Below, piece after piece: positions 37,218-46,654 of a stretch of DNA of 64,000 nucleotides. Both the position numbers and the translations under genes were made by a program. Position 1 is the first letter of the stretch. Every line of letters starts with the position of its first letter. The notes beneath the pieces were generated by a model. The model did no database searches. It was not told the DNA's origin and was given only the letters and a program-made list of their open reading frames with translations. This DNA comes from Heyndrickxia sporothermodurans. Lineage in GTDB: Bacteria > Bacillota > Bacilli > Bacillales > Bacillaceae_C. Location: contig CP066701.1 of assembly GCA_016756695.1 (NCBI GenBank), positions 3,988,001 to 4,052,000 on the forward strand, written 5' to 3'.

Positions 37218-39539
37218 CTATGAACTTTGTTCTTCGGATGGTTTAGGGACAAGGACCGTTCGTGGCTTGCTACCTTCATACGGTCCCACAACTCCTCTAA
37301 CTTCCATCTCATCGATTAATCTAGCTGCTCTTGTATATCCAATTCTAAATCGTCTTTGTAACATGGATACCGAAGCAGTCTGCATCTCAGCTATTAATTG
37401 AACGGCATCATCATATAACTCGTCGTCGACTGTTTCAACCACTTCCGGTGCATCATCAGGAATCATTTCTTCTTGATATTGGGCTTTTTGTTGAGATATG
37501 ACAAAATCAACGACTTCTTCAACTTCATCATCTGATAAAAAAGCTCCTTGGACACGCACCGGTTTTGAAGCACCAACAGGTAGGAAGAGCATGTCCCCTC
37601 TCCCCAATAATTTCTCCGCCCCGCCCATATCAAGAATCGTACGAGAGTCAGTCGCCGAAGAAACGGCAAAGGCAATTCTTGATGGAATATTTGCTTTAAT
37701 AACACCTGTAATAACATCAACTGAAGGCCTTTGTGTAGCAATAATTAAATGGATTCCTGCAGCACGTGCCATTTGCGCTAATCGTGTAATTGAATCTTCC
37801 ACATCATTTGAGGCTACCATCATTAAATCTGCAAGCTCGTCCACAATTACGACTATATACGGTAATAACGGTTGTTTTTCACCAGTTTCAACATTATGGC
37901 GCTTCACATGATCATTATAGCCTTCAATATTTCGTGTCCCTGTATGGGAAAATAATTCATATCTTCTTTCCATTTCACTAACTACTTTTTTTAAGGCTTG
38001 TGATGCTTTTTTTGCATCGGTTACAACGGGAGCTAACAAATGTGGAACACCGTTGTAAACATTTAATTCAACCATCTTAGGATCGATCATCATTAACTTA
38101 ACTTCATGTGGTTTTGCCCTCATTAAAATGCTTGTGATGATTCCATTAATACATACACTTTTACCACTTCCTGTAGCACCAGCGACAAGGAGATGCGGCA
38201 TTTTATTTAATTCGGCAAGGACCGCCTCCCCGGTAATATCTCTCCCTAAGCCAATTTGCAACTTTGATTCCGGATTATCTAACTCTTTCGCTTCTAATAC
38301 TTCACGTAAAGATACGACAGCTACTTCTGAATTTGGAACTTCTATCCCTATTGCTGATTTACCAGGAATCGGTGCTTCCATCCGGATATCTTTTGCAGCT
38401 AAAGCTAAGGCGATATCATCGCTTAAACTAACTATTTTGCTTACTTTTACCCCGACATCCGGGTGTACTTCGTATTTAGTAACTGCAGGCCCTAAATGCA
38501 CTTGTGTCACCCGGGCTTTTACCCCAAAGCTTTGAAAAGTTCGTTCAAGCTTTGCAGCATTCGCATGAATTAAATGATATTCTTTGCTTTGATCCGTTGC
38601 TTTCGGTCTTTTTAATAAAGTTATTGCCGGTAATTGATAATCCTCGTTTTCTACTTCTGTAAAAGTTATGCTAGGAGTAATATCTTCTTCAACTATCTCT
38701 TCATTCGTTTTCTTTTGAATAGCTTCGTTTTTAGATAAATCTTGTTTTATTTTTTCCTCTTCAACTAATGGAAATGCTCTTTCAGTAAAACTTGAGATGA
38801 TTGGCTTGATCTCATTATCATTATCAGGAGGTTGTTTTTCCTCGTGATTATGTATGTCAACGATAGGCTTTTGTTCTTTTTGCTCTTTTTTTTCCTTTCT
38901 TTCCGTCTTCCACTCATGTAGCTCCTTTTTAGATGCTTCCCATTGCTGACCGGCAAATTCTTTTGTGCGATGACCAATTTTTTCGAATAATACCCCAACC
39001 GATTTACCGGTAATTAAAACAAATCCAATAACAAGTAAAACAATGGAAAGTATTTTCGTTCCTAATGAGTCAAACAAAAAATGGGAAACTGCGAAAAAAA
39101 CAGCACCAATTATTCCACCTCCGAGATCAGGTGTTGACGTTTCTCCCTTAATCTCTTGCCAAAACAAGTCCCAAGTATTTTTAATAACACTTGGATTTTT
39201 AATATGTCCTGACCTTGTTAATTGTTCAAATAATTTCACATGGCTTAAGAGGAGCAAACTTATCATCGCCACATATACACCCCATAGCCTGCGACTATAA
39301 AAGAATGGCCAGTCTCTTCTAACCATTAAATAAACTGCAAGAAAAATCATACAAACTAAAGCGACCATGTACCATTCACCAAGAAAAAAGCGAAAAAAAT
39401 ATACAAGGGATTTACCAACAGCTCCAAGCTTTATGATTGAAATTAAACTAAGCGCTATTAAAATGATACCAATCAATTCAAAACGGATATTCGTTTTTAT
39501 TTGCTGTGATTTTTTACTCCGCCTTTTCCTTTTCGCCAT
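37218..39539 (-). CDS. spoIIIE: DNA translocase SpoIIIE/FtsK
   Basis: A 773-residue hexameric DNA pump that moves the chromosome into the forespore. There are four N-terminal membrane helices (about 20-165), then a charged linker (about 190-300). The motor has Walker [14 protein letters not shown] and Walker [14 protein letters not shown]. The C-terminal gamma domain (about 705-770, [29 protein letters not shown] in parts) reads SRS sequences. Single gene with its own terminator. Length is close to the 787 residues of B. subtilis. Confidence 0.96.
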   Translation of the reverse strand: MAKRKRRSKKSQQIKTNIRFELIGIILIALSLISIIKLGAVGKSLVYFFRFFLGEWYMVALVCMIFLAVYLMVRRDWPFFYSRRLWGVYVAMISLLLLSHVKLFEQLTRSGHIKNPSVIKNTWDLFWQEIKGETSTPDLGGGIIGAVFFAVSHFLFDSLGTKILSIVLLVIGFVLITGKSVGVLFEKIGHRTKEFAGQQWEASKKELHEWKTERKEKKEQKEQKPIVDIHNHEEKQPPDNDNEIKPIISSFTERAFPLVEEEKIKQDLSKNEAIQKKTNEEIVEEDITPSITFTEVENEDYQLPAITLLKRPKATDQSKEYHLIHANAAKLERTFQSFGVKARVTQVHLGPAVTKYEVHPDVGVKVSKIVSLSDDIALALAAKDIRMEAPIPGKSAIGIEVPNSEVAVVSLREVLEAKELDNPESKLQIGLGRDITGEAVLAELNKMPHLLVAGATGSGKSVCINGIITSILMRAKPHEVKLMMIDPKMVELNVYNGVPHLLAPVVTDAKKASQALKKVVSEMERRYELFSHTGTRNIEGYNDHVKRHNVETGEKQPLLPYIVVIVDELADLMMVASNDVEDSITRLAQMARAAGIHLIIATQRPSVDVITGVIKANIPSRIAFAVSSATDSRTILDMGGAEKLLGRGDMLFLPVGASKPVRVQGAFLSDDEVEEVVDFVISQQKAQYQEEMIPDDAPEVVETVDDELYDDAVQLIAEMQTASVSMLQRRFRIGYTRAARLIDEMEVRGVVGPYEGSKPRTVLVPKPSEEQSS

Positions 39540-39573
39540 CTATTTCACCCTCACAAAACCTTAAATTATATAA

Positions 39574-39599
39574 GAAAGCAGCCAGTCGTGGCTGCTTTC
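39574..39599 (-). terminator. terminator after ylzJ
   Basis: GAAAGCAGCC / GGCTGCTTTC, 10-bp perfect stem with a 6-nt loop. The T run on the minus strand is modest; the plus strand has the better one. Confidence 0.6.
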
Positions 39600-39650
39600 A
39601 TTTTTCCTTATTATAGCATAAGCTACTTTGGTAGGGGAAATTCTAGCAAA

Positions 39651-39860
39651 TTATATGAACGAAATTAGTTGTCCCGGTGCCAATTCATCTTTCATAAAAT
39701 CATTTGGATTACTGCTCAAAACTTGCACGATTCGATAATGATTTTCTGTTTGTTCAACGACTATCGGCACACCTTGATAGGAAATCGTTTTATAGTTTTC
39801 AAATGCAGTTTGATCACATGGAAAAATCAATTCATGTGGTGTTGTCGTATAAAGAATCAT
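39651..39860 (-). CDS. ylzJ: YlzJ-like small protein
   Basis: A 69-residue protein ([39 protein letters not shown], in parts) matching the YlzJ family found only next to tepA in Bacillus. Function unknown. Its start overlaps the tepA stop by four bases (ATGA), so translation is coupled. Confidence 0.88.
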   Translation of the reverse strand: MILYTTTPHELIFPCDQTAFENYKTISYQGVPIVVEQTENHYRIVQVLSSNPNDFMKDELAPGQLISFI

Positions 39861-40606
39861 TGAATCATACCTTCAGTACTGTTTTGAGATTTATTCAAAT
39901 CAATTAATTCATTTAGCTTTTTCATTGCTTCCCCAACGCCACCGACCTCATTGATTAATCCCGTTTTTACCGCATCGATTCCTACTACATTCGTTCCAAT
40001 ATCTCTCGTTAAATTTCCTTTTGCAAACATCAATTCTTTAAAAACATCTTCATTAATATTTGAATGTTTGGTAACAAAATTTATTACTCTTTCTTGCATT
40101 TTGTCAAGGTATTCAAATGTTTGAGGAACTCCAATGACAAGGCCTGTTAGTCTAATTGGATGGATCGTCATTGTCGCAGTTCCGGCAATAAATGAGTAAT
40201 CACAAGAGACGGCTATCGGTACGCCGATTGAATGGCCTCCTCCTAATACAATAGATACAGTTGGCTTTGATAAGGAGGCGAGCATTTCCGATATAGCCAA
40301 ACCAGCTTCAACATCACCACCAACCGTATTTAAAATAACTAGAAGACCTTCAATTTTTGGATTTTGTTCGATTGCTACAATTTGCGGAATCACATGTTCA
40401 TATTTAGTTGTTTTATTTTGTGGCGGTAACTGCATATGACCCTCAATTTGACCAACAATTGTTAAGCAATGAATATTGGTGTCTTGTGAAAGTTGCGGAA
40501 CATTCGTTTGTCCAAGTTGTTGAATCTTATCTACTAATGCCGATTTATCCTTATTTTCATCCTGTTTTTCTGGGGATGGTTGTTCCATCCTAATATCTTT
40601 TTCCAT
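39857..40606 (-). CDS. tepA: ClpP-like translocation-enhancing protease TepA
   Basis: A 249-residue ClpP-fold protein. The nucleophile Ser is in [14 protein letters not shown] and the His in [30 protein letters not shown] is the conserved oxyanion region. B. subtilis TepA (YmfB) was proposed to help protein secretion by degrading signal peptides or stuck preproteins. Not a Clp ATPase partner by sequence. Operon with ylzJ. Confidence 0.9.
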   Translation of the reverse strand: MEKDIRMEQPSPEKQDENKDKSALVDKIQQLGQTNVPQLSQDTNIHCLTIVGQIEGHMQLPPQNKTTKYEHVIPQIVAIEQNPKIEGLLVILNTVGGDVEAGLAISEMLASLSKPTVSIVLGGGHSIGVPIAVSCDYSFIAGTATMTIHPIRLTGLVIGVPQTFEYLDKMQERVINFVTKHSNINEDVFKELMFAKGNLTRDIGTNVVGIDAVKTGLINEVGGVGEAMKKLNELIDLNKSQNSTEGMIQ

Positions 40607-40674
40607 CTCAAAACTCCTTTATCATTGACAAATATTTCATTAAACTATAGTATTTGCTGACATTCATTTTTCAT

Positions 40675-40706
40675 TCATAAAAAAACCAGGTGACAATAAT
40701 CACCTG
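40675..40706 (-). terminator. rnjB terminator
   Basis: CAGGTGA / TCACCTG with a 6-nt loop followed by six T residues on the minus strand. Confidence 0.8.
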
Positions 40707-40723
40707 ATAATTTTAATTCTTTA

Positions 40724-42394
40724 TTAAACTTCCATAATAATCGGCAGAATCATTGGTCTGCGCTTTGTTTTGTCATATAGGTAGTAATTTAATTGATCGC
40801 GAATTTCTTGTTTAATGCTGGACCAATCAAAGGCATCTTTAGACATATTTTTTTCAACGATATCACGAACTAGTTTTGTTGATTCACCCATTAATTGTTC
40901 GGATTCTCTTACATATACAAACCCGCGTGAAATAATTTCCGGACCTGAAGCAATCATTTTTTTCGTCTTATTTAATGTAACAACAACAATGAGGATTCCG
41001 TCTTGAGATAATAGTCTACGGTCACGTAATACGATATTTCCGACATCACCAACACCAATTCCATCGATTAATACATTTCCTGAAGGAACCCTTCCTCCAA
41101 CACTCATTTTCCCATTTTTATATTCAAGAACTTCTCCTTTTTCCGGAATGAATATGCGGTCTCTCGTAATTCCAACTTGTGCAGCAAGCTTACCATGGGC
41201 AATTAACATCCGGTATTCACCTTGAACCGGAATAAAATATTTTGGTTTGATTAAATTTAACATTAATTTCAAATCTTCTTGCAGTCCATGTCCAGTTACA
41301 TGCACTTTATTTGAACCGGATAGAACAGTTGCACCTGCACGATACAACATATCGATTGTTTTGGACATAAATAACTCTAAACCCGGAGAAGGACTTGCTG
41401 TAATAATAACCGTATCCCCTTGTTTAATATTAATATGTTTGTGATTACGCTTGGCCATTTTTTGTAAAACTGCAAATGGCTCTCCTTGATTACCTGTAGC
41501 TAAAACAACGATTTTATCGTCATCATATTTTTCTATATCTTGGACAGGGATAATTAGGTCTTCCGCTTTCACATGCAAATAGCCAAGTTTAAATGCAATA
41601 TCGTTTATTCTTTCTAAGCTTTTTCCAACAAGTGCCACTTTTCTTCCATTCTCAAATGCTGCATCAAAAACTTGTTGAATACGAAGTAGATTTGACGCAA
41701 AACAAGCTAATACAATCCTACCTTTTGCCGAGTGAAAAGCATTTGACATTTCGGTAGCAACTAATGTTTCTGATATATTAAACCCCGGGTGTTCAGCCTC
41801 GGTACTATCGGATAAAAGACAGAGAACACCTTGTTCACCAATTTGCGCCATTTTGCCTATCTCCGCACGATATGCACCTTGCACACCTTGATCAAATTTA
41901 AAATCACCGGTATGAACAATATTCCCCTCAGACGTATGAATACAGATCCCGACTGAATCTGCAATACTGTGCGTTGTCTTAAAAAAACTAATATCAGCTG
42001 TTTCAAATTGTAATAAAGAATCGGAATGAATGATAACAAATTCAACCTGTCTTTTTACTTTTATTTCTTTTAATTTCTCTTTTGCTAATGCAATGGTTAA
42101 TTTTGTTCCATAGACAGGTACATTAATTTTCATTAAAATATATGGTAAAGCACCTATTGCATCTTCATGTCCGTGTGTAAGGAAAATACCTTTGATACGC
42201 TCCTTATTATTTTCCAAATATGTAATATCAGGTATAACGATATCGATACCTAGCATTTCATTCTCAGGAAACATTAATCCCGCATCTATAACAAAAATAT
42301 CGTCATCGATGTCTAGTACATACATATTTTTCCCAATTTCACCTACTCCTCCAAGCGGTATTATTTTTATCGTTTCATTTTTTCTCTTTTTCAA
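40724..42394 (-). CDS. rnjB: ribonuclease J2
   Basis: A 556-residue metallo-beta-lactamase/beta-CASP RNase. It has PLGGVGEIGKNMY, FLTHGHEDAIGALPYI, VHTGDFKFDQ, and ends YLYDKTKRRPMILPIIMEV (in parts). The metal motif HxHxDH of J1 reads HGHEDA here, losing the last His. B. subtilis J2 also deviates (HGHDEN). So it is J2, mostly a structural partner of J1 with weak activity. TTG start with AGGAGGAAC upstream. In B. subtilis dapA lies directly upstream; here two extra genes and an IS intervene. Confidence 0.94.
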   Translation of the reverse strand: MKKRKNETIKIIPLGGVGEIGKNMYVLDIDDDIFVIDAGLMFPENEMLGIDIVIPDITYLENNKERIKGIFLTHGHEDAIGALPYILMKINVPVYGTKLTIALAKEKLKEIKVKRQVEFVIIHSDSLLQFETADISFFKTTHSIADSVGICIHTSEGNIVHTGDFKFDQGVQGAYRAEIGKMAQIGEQGVLCLLSDSTEAEHPGFNISETLVATEMSNAFHSAKGRIVLACFASNLLRIQQVFDAAFENGRKVALVGKSLERINDIAFKLGYLHVKAEDLIIPVQDIEKYDDDKIVVLATGNQGEPFAVLQKMAKRNHKHINIKQGDTVIITASPSPGLELFMSKTIDMLYRAGATVLSGSNKVHVTGHGLQEDLKLMLNLIKPKYFIPVQGEYRMLIAHGKLAAQVGITRDRIFIPEKGEVLEYKNGKMSVGGRVPSGNVLIDGIGVGDVGNIVLRDRRLLSQDGILIVVVTLNKTKKMIASGPEIISRGFVYVRESEQLMGESTKLVRDIVEKNMSKDAFDWSSIKQEIRDQLNYYLYDKTKRRPMILPIIMEV

Positions 42395-42546
42395 AACTTT
42401 GTTCCTCCTAGGATGAATTTCCGAACTAAATCAGTTATAGCCATTATAATCGAAATCGAATTTACACATCAATCTATAATTTAATTTTTAAATATTAACG
42501 ATTATTTGTTTTTATGAAATTTTTAATATCCCTCAAAACTTTTTAC

Positions 42547-42579
42547 TAAAAACTATACCTCCCAGCAAAGCTGAAAGGT
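42547..42579 (-). terminator. possible terminator of the plsY-like operon
   Basis: ACCT..CAGC pairs with GCTG..AGGT around a 3-nt loop with an internal mismatch pair, then ATAGTTTTTAG on the minus strand. Confidence 0.45.
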
Positions 42580-42591
42580 GTGACAAATTCC

Positions 42592-44178
42592 TTAAATTAA
42601 CTGTAATTGATCATTTAAAAGAAGTTCCATCGTATTGCTTAACATGTTAATTTTTTTAAAATCACTGTCAAAATTCATTAATGCAATTTGCAGCCAATTT
42701 TTTTCAACTAAATATCGATTCCGGTAATGTACTAAAAATCCATTTAAATATAAATCCTCGCCAAATGCAAGTGACGAAAGCTCTTTTGGCAATTCGATCG
42801 TAATCACACAAGGTGATGAAATTTGCTCATCAATGACAAACGTAAATCCTTTTTCCTTAAATAATTCACATGCTTGAAAATAAACGGAACGTCTCTCATT
42901 ATAAAAGTCCGTTTTTGAAAACTTTTTAAGTGCAGTATTAAGCGCTAAAAATAAATTTGAATTTTGGGAAAATGGAATTCCATTGCTTTTTTGATAATAC
43001 TTTATATCTATATACCGTGGGATGTGATAATTTGTATCTTCAAGATTATTAAAAAACACAAAGGATAATCCTGTATAACTTCCAATTGCTTTCCCCGAAA
43101 CACCAGTTGCCAAATAAATAGAATCAAAATTTAAAGGCACTGCTCCGATTGAACTAATGGCATCAACACATAGTTTAACTGAATAATTCCTACATAACCT
43201 TTCTAATGAAAAATAATCATTCACCATACCTGTTGATGTTTCGCAGTGAACAAACCATAACCAATCATAATTCTTTTTCGCTAACTTCTCTTCAATTTTA
43301 TGAAAATCAAATTCCTCTCCCCATCGATAGAATAAATGATCAAATTGTAGTTGGAATCGGTTGGCATGATCGACTAATCGCTCTCCAAATTCACCATTCG
43401 ATATAATTAACCCATTTGTCCCTAATCCAGATAAATGAGCAGCCACAGCATCATTACTTAATGTCCCTGAACCGGTTAGTACTACGACATTTTGAGCATT
43501 AGTCAACGCAGTTAACTTCTTATTAACCGAGTGAACGATGGTGGAATGGTCTTCGGAACGATGCCAAACTGGTTGATCATCAAAGGCGGCTTTCACTTCA
43601 GCATCAATGGTTACCGGTCCGGGTAAATAAGAAGAAATTTGTGTGAACGCGTGTAAATTTTTGTTTTTCATATACGTTTTTTTAGTTAAATACATTGGCT
43701 GAAACAACGCATCTTCTGATCCTACTAAATAGGCAAAGGATTCAAAACCTAAGTGACGGTATAATTTACTTTGTCGAGTTGTTCCGGAAATAAATGCAAT
43801 ATCATAGCCGCGTTGTAAACAATAACGAATCAATCCCCCTGTTAAAGCTGCAAATACCCTTCCATTTCGATAGTTCTTCTTTACGGCTAATAAACGAACT
43901 TCACAAGGTTTAGAAAAGCTAATATTTAAGTGATTTTCAATTGAACCCAGTTTTTCATCAAGTGAGAAAGGACGAGTATCCCGTAAGGCCAACATTCCAA
44001 TTACATCAGAATTTTCCTTGCAGATGATGTATTCATTTTCTTCATGAAATCGGTCCACAAGCTTTCTTTTATTGTTTATATGATGTTGCGGAATTTCTTC
44101 AACAAAAGTCTCATAGTTTAAATTCAATATTTGATCAATTTCTTCTTTTTCCCTTGCCATCTTAACAATAAAACTCAT
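42592..44178 (-). CDS. GNAT acyltransferase / class-V aminotransferase fusion of unknown function
   Basis: A 528-residue fusion. Residues 1-165 are a GNAT-like domain, with EVRLLAVKKNYRNGRVFAAL as motif A, then ISGTTRQSKLYRHLGFES. The entry segment NYETFVEEIPQHH..FHEENEYIICKENSDVIGML recalls acyl-amino-acid and autoinducer-type synthases. Residues 183-528 are a fold-type-I PLP aminotransferase, class V: LPGPVTI, LTGSGTLSNDAV, HCETSTGMVND, CVDAISSIG, and Lys363 in GVSGKAIGSYTGLSF as the likely Schiff-base Lys. The start overlaps the stop of the plsY-like gene by four bases (ATGA). I infer a joint role in making an acylated amino compound, but no substrate can be read from sequence. Confidence 0.75.
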   Translation of the reverse strand: MSFIVKMAREKEEIDQILNLNYETFVEEIPQHHINNKRKLVDRFHEENEYIICKENSDVIGMLALRDTRPFSLDEKLGSIENHLNISFSKPCEVRLLAVKKNYRNGRVFAALTGGLIRYCLQRGYDIAFISGTTRQSKLYRHLGFESFAYLVGSEDALFQPMYLTKKTYMKNKNLHAFTQISSYLPGPVTIDAEVKAAFDDQPVWHRSEDHSTIVHSVNKKLTALTNAQNVVVLTGSGTLSNDAVAAHLSGLGTNGLIISNGEFGERLVDHANRFQLQFDHLFYRWGEEFDFHKIEEKLAKKNYDWLWFVHCETSTGMVNDYFSLERLCRNYSVKLCVDAISSIGAVPLNFDSIYLATGVSGKAIGSYTGLSFVFFNNLEDTNYHIPRYIDIKYYQKSNGIPFSQNSNLFLALNTALKKFSKTDFYNERRSVYFQACELFKEKGFTFVIDEQISSPCVITIELPKELSSLAFGEDLYLNGFLVHYRNRYLVEKNWLQIALMNFDSDFKKINMLSNTMELLLNDQLQLI

Positions 44179-44741
44179 TGTTCATCCCCCACAATTACTT
44201 TTTTATCTGTATGTCTTAATATAATGATGATTGCAATTATGGTAATAGCAATACTTACCCATAAATTACTTTCATACAAATATAATAAAATTGGTGTCGT
44301 CATGATTGCTATAAGACCAGATTTCGTAAATGAGCGATAAATAAGAAACAATATGATAAACACACCAATAAAACTAAAAGTTGAGAAAGGCGATATATAT
44401 AATAATCCTCCGATAAAGGAAGCTACTCCTTTCCCTCCCTTAAATTTATAGATTACTGGATACATATGCCCTAATAATACAAGAATTAATGCGATGGATT
44501 GTCCAATAATTCCTATACCGACTTTATCGGCTAACAAACATACTAAAAATGCCTTAAGCATATCTCCAATCAGGACAAGTAGAAATCCCCATTTTCCAAA
44601 TGAACGTCCAGCATTCCTTGCACCTGGATTTCCACTTCCTAAATGAAATACATTTTTGCGATATAACAGTACTCCTACAATATGAGCAAATAAAAATTGC
44701 CCGATGAAATAAGCAAATATGTAAATAAAAACCTTCTGCAC
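44175..44741 (-). CDS. PlsY-like acyl-phosphate acyltransferase paralogue
   Basis: A 188-residue protein with about five membrane helices. Motif 1 is GSGNPGARNAGRSFGKWG and motif 2 GHMYPVIYKFKGGKGVASF, both as in PlsY, which acylates glycerol-3-phosphate from acyl-phosphate. Motif 3 is altered: RHTDKKVIVGDE in place of the usual RH..NI.RLL.G.E. Because housekeeping PlsY is normally elsewhere in Bacillus (yneS next to parE), this is probably a specialised paralogue. GTG start with AGAGGAAGATA upstream. Translation is coupled to the GNAT/aminotransferase fusion. An IS1182-type element begins about 75 bp upstream. Confidence 0.85.
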   Translation of the reverse strand: MQKVFIYIFAYFIGQFLFAHIVGVLLYRKNVFHLGSGNPGARNAGRSFGKWGFLLVLIGDMLKAFLVCLLADKVGIGIIGQSIALILVLLGHMYPVIYKFKGGKGVASFIGGLLYISPFSTFSFIGVFIILFLIYRSFTKSGLIAIMTTPILLYLYESNLWVSIAITIIAIIIILRHTDKKVIVGDEQ

Positions 44742-44851
44742 TACTATCTTCCTCTACAAAAGTATATGTATATATATTACCATTATTTTCAGAAATTTGG
44801 ACAAAAGCATTGAAAAAAAGAGGCTGGGACAAAACCCACCTCTGAGATGAA

Positions 44852-44894
44852 AAAGCCGGTGAATTTTTACGACGAGTAAAATTTCACCGGCTTT
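44852..44894. terminator. hairpin at the left end of the IS1182 element
   Basis: AAAGCCGGTGAA (44852-44863) pairs with TTCACCGGCTTT (44883-44894), with further near-pairing inside. It would shield the transposase gene from transcription entering at the left end. Confidence 0.65.
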
Positions 44895-44976
44895 GATTAT
44901 TTTTTGAATAAAAATAAGGACCACTTCTGATAAAATTAAGTTACCATACCAAATAAAATCAGAAAGAAGGATCCTT

Positions 44977-46550
44977 ATGTTTAAAAATTATACCATGAAT
45001 CAATTAGTTTTGCCTTTAGATTTAGAAGTAAAGTTACAAAAAAATGATATTGCCTTCCATGTTCATCATTTAGTTGAAAGTATCCCTCATGAAGCGTTCG
45101 AATCATTTCAGAGAAATGATGGCTGTCCTGCCTACCATCCACGCATGATGCTTAAAATTATCTTATGTGCCTACACGCAATCTGTTTTTTCAGGGCGAAA
45201 AATTGAAGCCCTATTAAAAGACAGTATCCGTATGATGTGGCTAGCTCAAGGGCATGAACCAAGCTACCGAACAATCAACCGATTCCGTGTTCAACCAGAA
45301 GTGAAAAATTTAATTCGCCAATGTTTCGTCCAATTCCGTTGCCAATTAATTGAAGAAAAACTGATCGATCAAGAAGCAATTTTTATCGATGGTACAAAGA
45401 TTGAAGCGAATGCAAATAAATTTACGTTTGTCTGGAAGAAATCGATTGAGAAGTATCATCAAAGTTTAATTGAAAAGTCAAACCAGCTATATGATGAGCT
45501 TCTTGAGAATGAAATCATACCTGAAATCGAACGTGAAAGCGATGAACAGTTATCATTGGAAGAGCTCGCTCAATTGGTTCAAAAAGTGGATGATGTCGTA
45601 AACGAGTATGATAAACAAATTGAAGCATCATCGGATGTTCCAGAACGAAAAGCTTTAAGAAATGAACGCAAATATCCGAAAAAGTGCGTAAACAGTTGAT
45701 TGATTTTATCGTACGAAAACAGAAATACCAACGAGACCTTGAAATCTTTGGTACACGTAATAGCTATTCTAAAACAGATCCAGATGCGACATTTATGCGA
45801 ATGAAAGATGATTATATGAAAAATGGACAATTGAAGGCTGGTTATAATACACAAATCGCAACGGAAGGTCAATATGCGCTTGCCTATGGATTATTCTCAA
45901 ACCCAACAGACACACGTACGTTAATTCCCTTTCTAGATGAGATTGAGCAGGATTATTTCGAGTTACCGGAACACATCGTCACAGATGCAAGTTATGGTAG
46001 TGAAGAAAATTATAATGATATCCTTTTGAACAGAAAACGTGAAGCACTTATTCCTTATACGCTGTATATGAAGGAAAAAAAGAAAACCTACAAACAAAAC
46101 CTATTCAATCCAGACAACTGGCCGTACGATGAAGAAACAGATACCTATACATGTCCAAACCAGAAACATCTTACATTTCACGATTATTCTGTCCGTACTG
46201 ATCGTACAGGATTCCAACGGAAGTTTAAAATCTACGAGTGCAAAGACTGTTCGGACTGCCCATTCCGTTCCTCCTGTACCAAAGCAAAAGAAGGCAACAA
46301 TCGAAAACGAATGGTGAATGAAACATGGGAACAACAAAAAGAATATGTAAGAACGAAGCTTTCAGAAGAGAGAACGGGTGCGATCTATCGAAAACGCAAA
46401 ATCGATGTGGAACCAGTTTTTGGATTCTTGAAGGCTAATTTGCGTTTCACACGATTTTCCGTACGAGGAAAATCGAAGGTAGAAAATGAAATGGGCTTTG
46501 CATTAATGGCAGTGAATTTAAGAAAATACACTGCCCAACAACTAAGGTAA
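44977..46550 (+). pseudogene. IS1182 transposase, split by a one-base frame change
   Basis: The first part (44977-45699, 240 residues) has the N-terminal DUF772 region (NDGCPAYHPRMMLKIILCAYTQ, in parts AYHPRMMLKIIL, and FIDGTKIEANANKFTFVWK in parts). The second (45684-46550) has the DDE domain (TDASYGSEENY, CPFRSSCTKA, RKIDVEPVFGFLKANL). The frames meet at a run of five A residues (45679-45683); six would restore one 520-residue protein (..YPKKVRKQLIDF..). It is a -1 change. Decay or a sequencing error is more likely than programmed frameshifting, because the run does not form a full slippery heptamer. Confidence 0.85.
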
Positions 46551-46575
46551 TAGAAGAATTACACGTAAAAAAAAG

Positions 46576-46613
46576 AAAAAGGTGAATTTGAGTACACTCA
46601 AATTCACCTTTTT
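46576..46613. terminator. bidirectional terminator inside the IS1182 right end
   Basis: A perfect 18-bp stem (46576-46593 with 46596-46613) with A/T-rich outer arms. It ends the transposase transcript and, from the other side, is the first terminator met by transcripts leaving dapA. Confidence 0.88.
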
Positions 46614-46654
46614 CACTATTTGAAGCTAGTTATGTCCCAGCCTCTTTTCATTTA

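Larger units (their letters stand above)
44817..46647 (+). mobile_element. IS1182-family insertion sequence
   Basis: About 1.83 kb bounded by AAAAGAGGCTGGGACA and its inverted copy TGTCCCAGCCTCTTTT, the typical IS1182 end. It carries one transposase split by a frame change, an inward hairpin near the left end and a strong terminator near the right end. No clear target duplication is visible. It lies between the plsY-like operon and dapA; the right end is 7 bp beyond the dapA stop codon. Confidence 0.88.

Noticed and set aside
37498-37911. 137-codon plus-strand frame opposite spoIIIE
   Set aside because: It is the mirror of a conserved motor domain; composition is that of an antisense shadow.
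44817-46647. Target duplication around the IS1182 element
   Set aside because: The flanks (TTGAAA on the left, CATTTA on the right) do not match as direct repeats.
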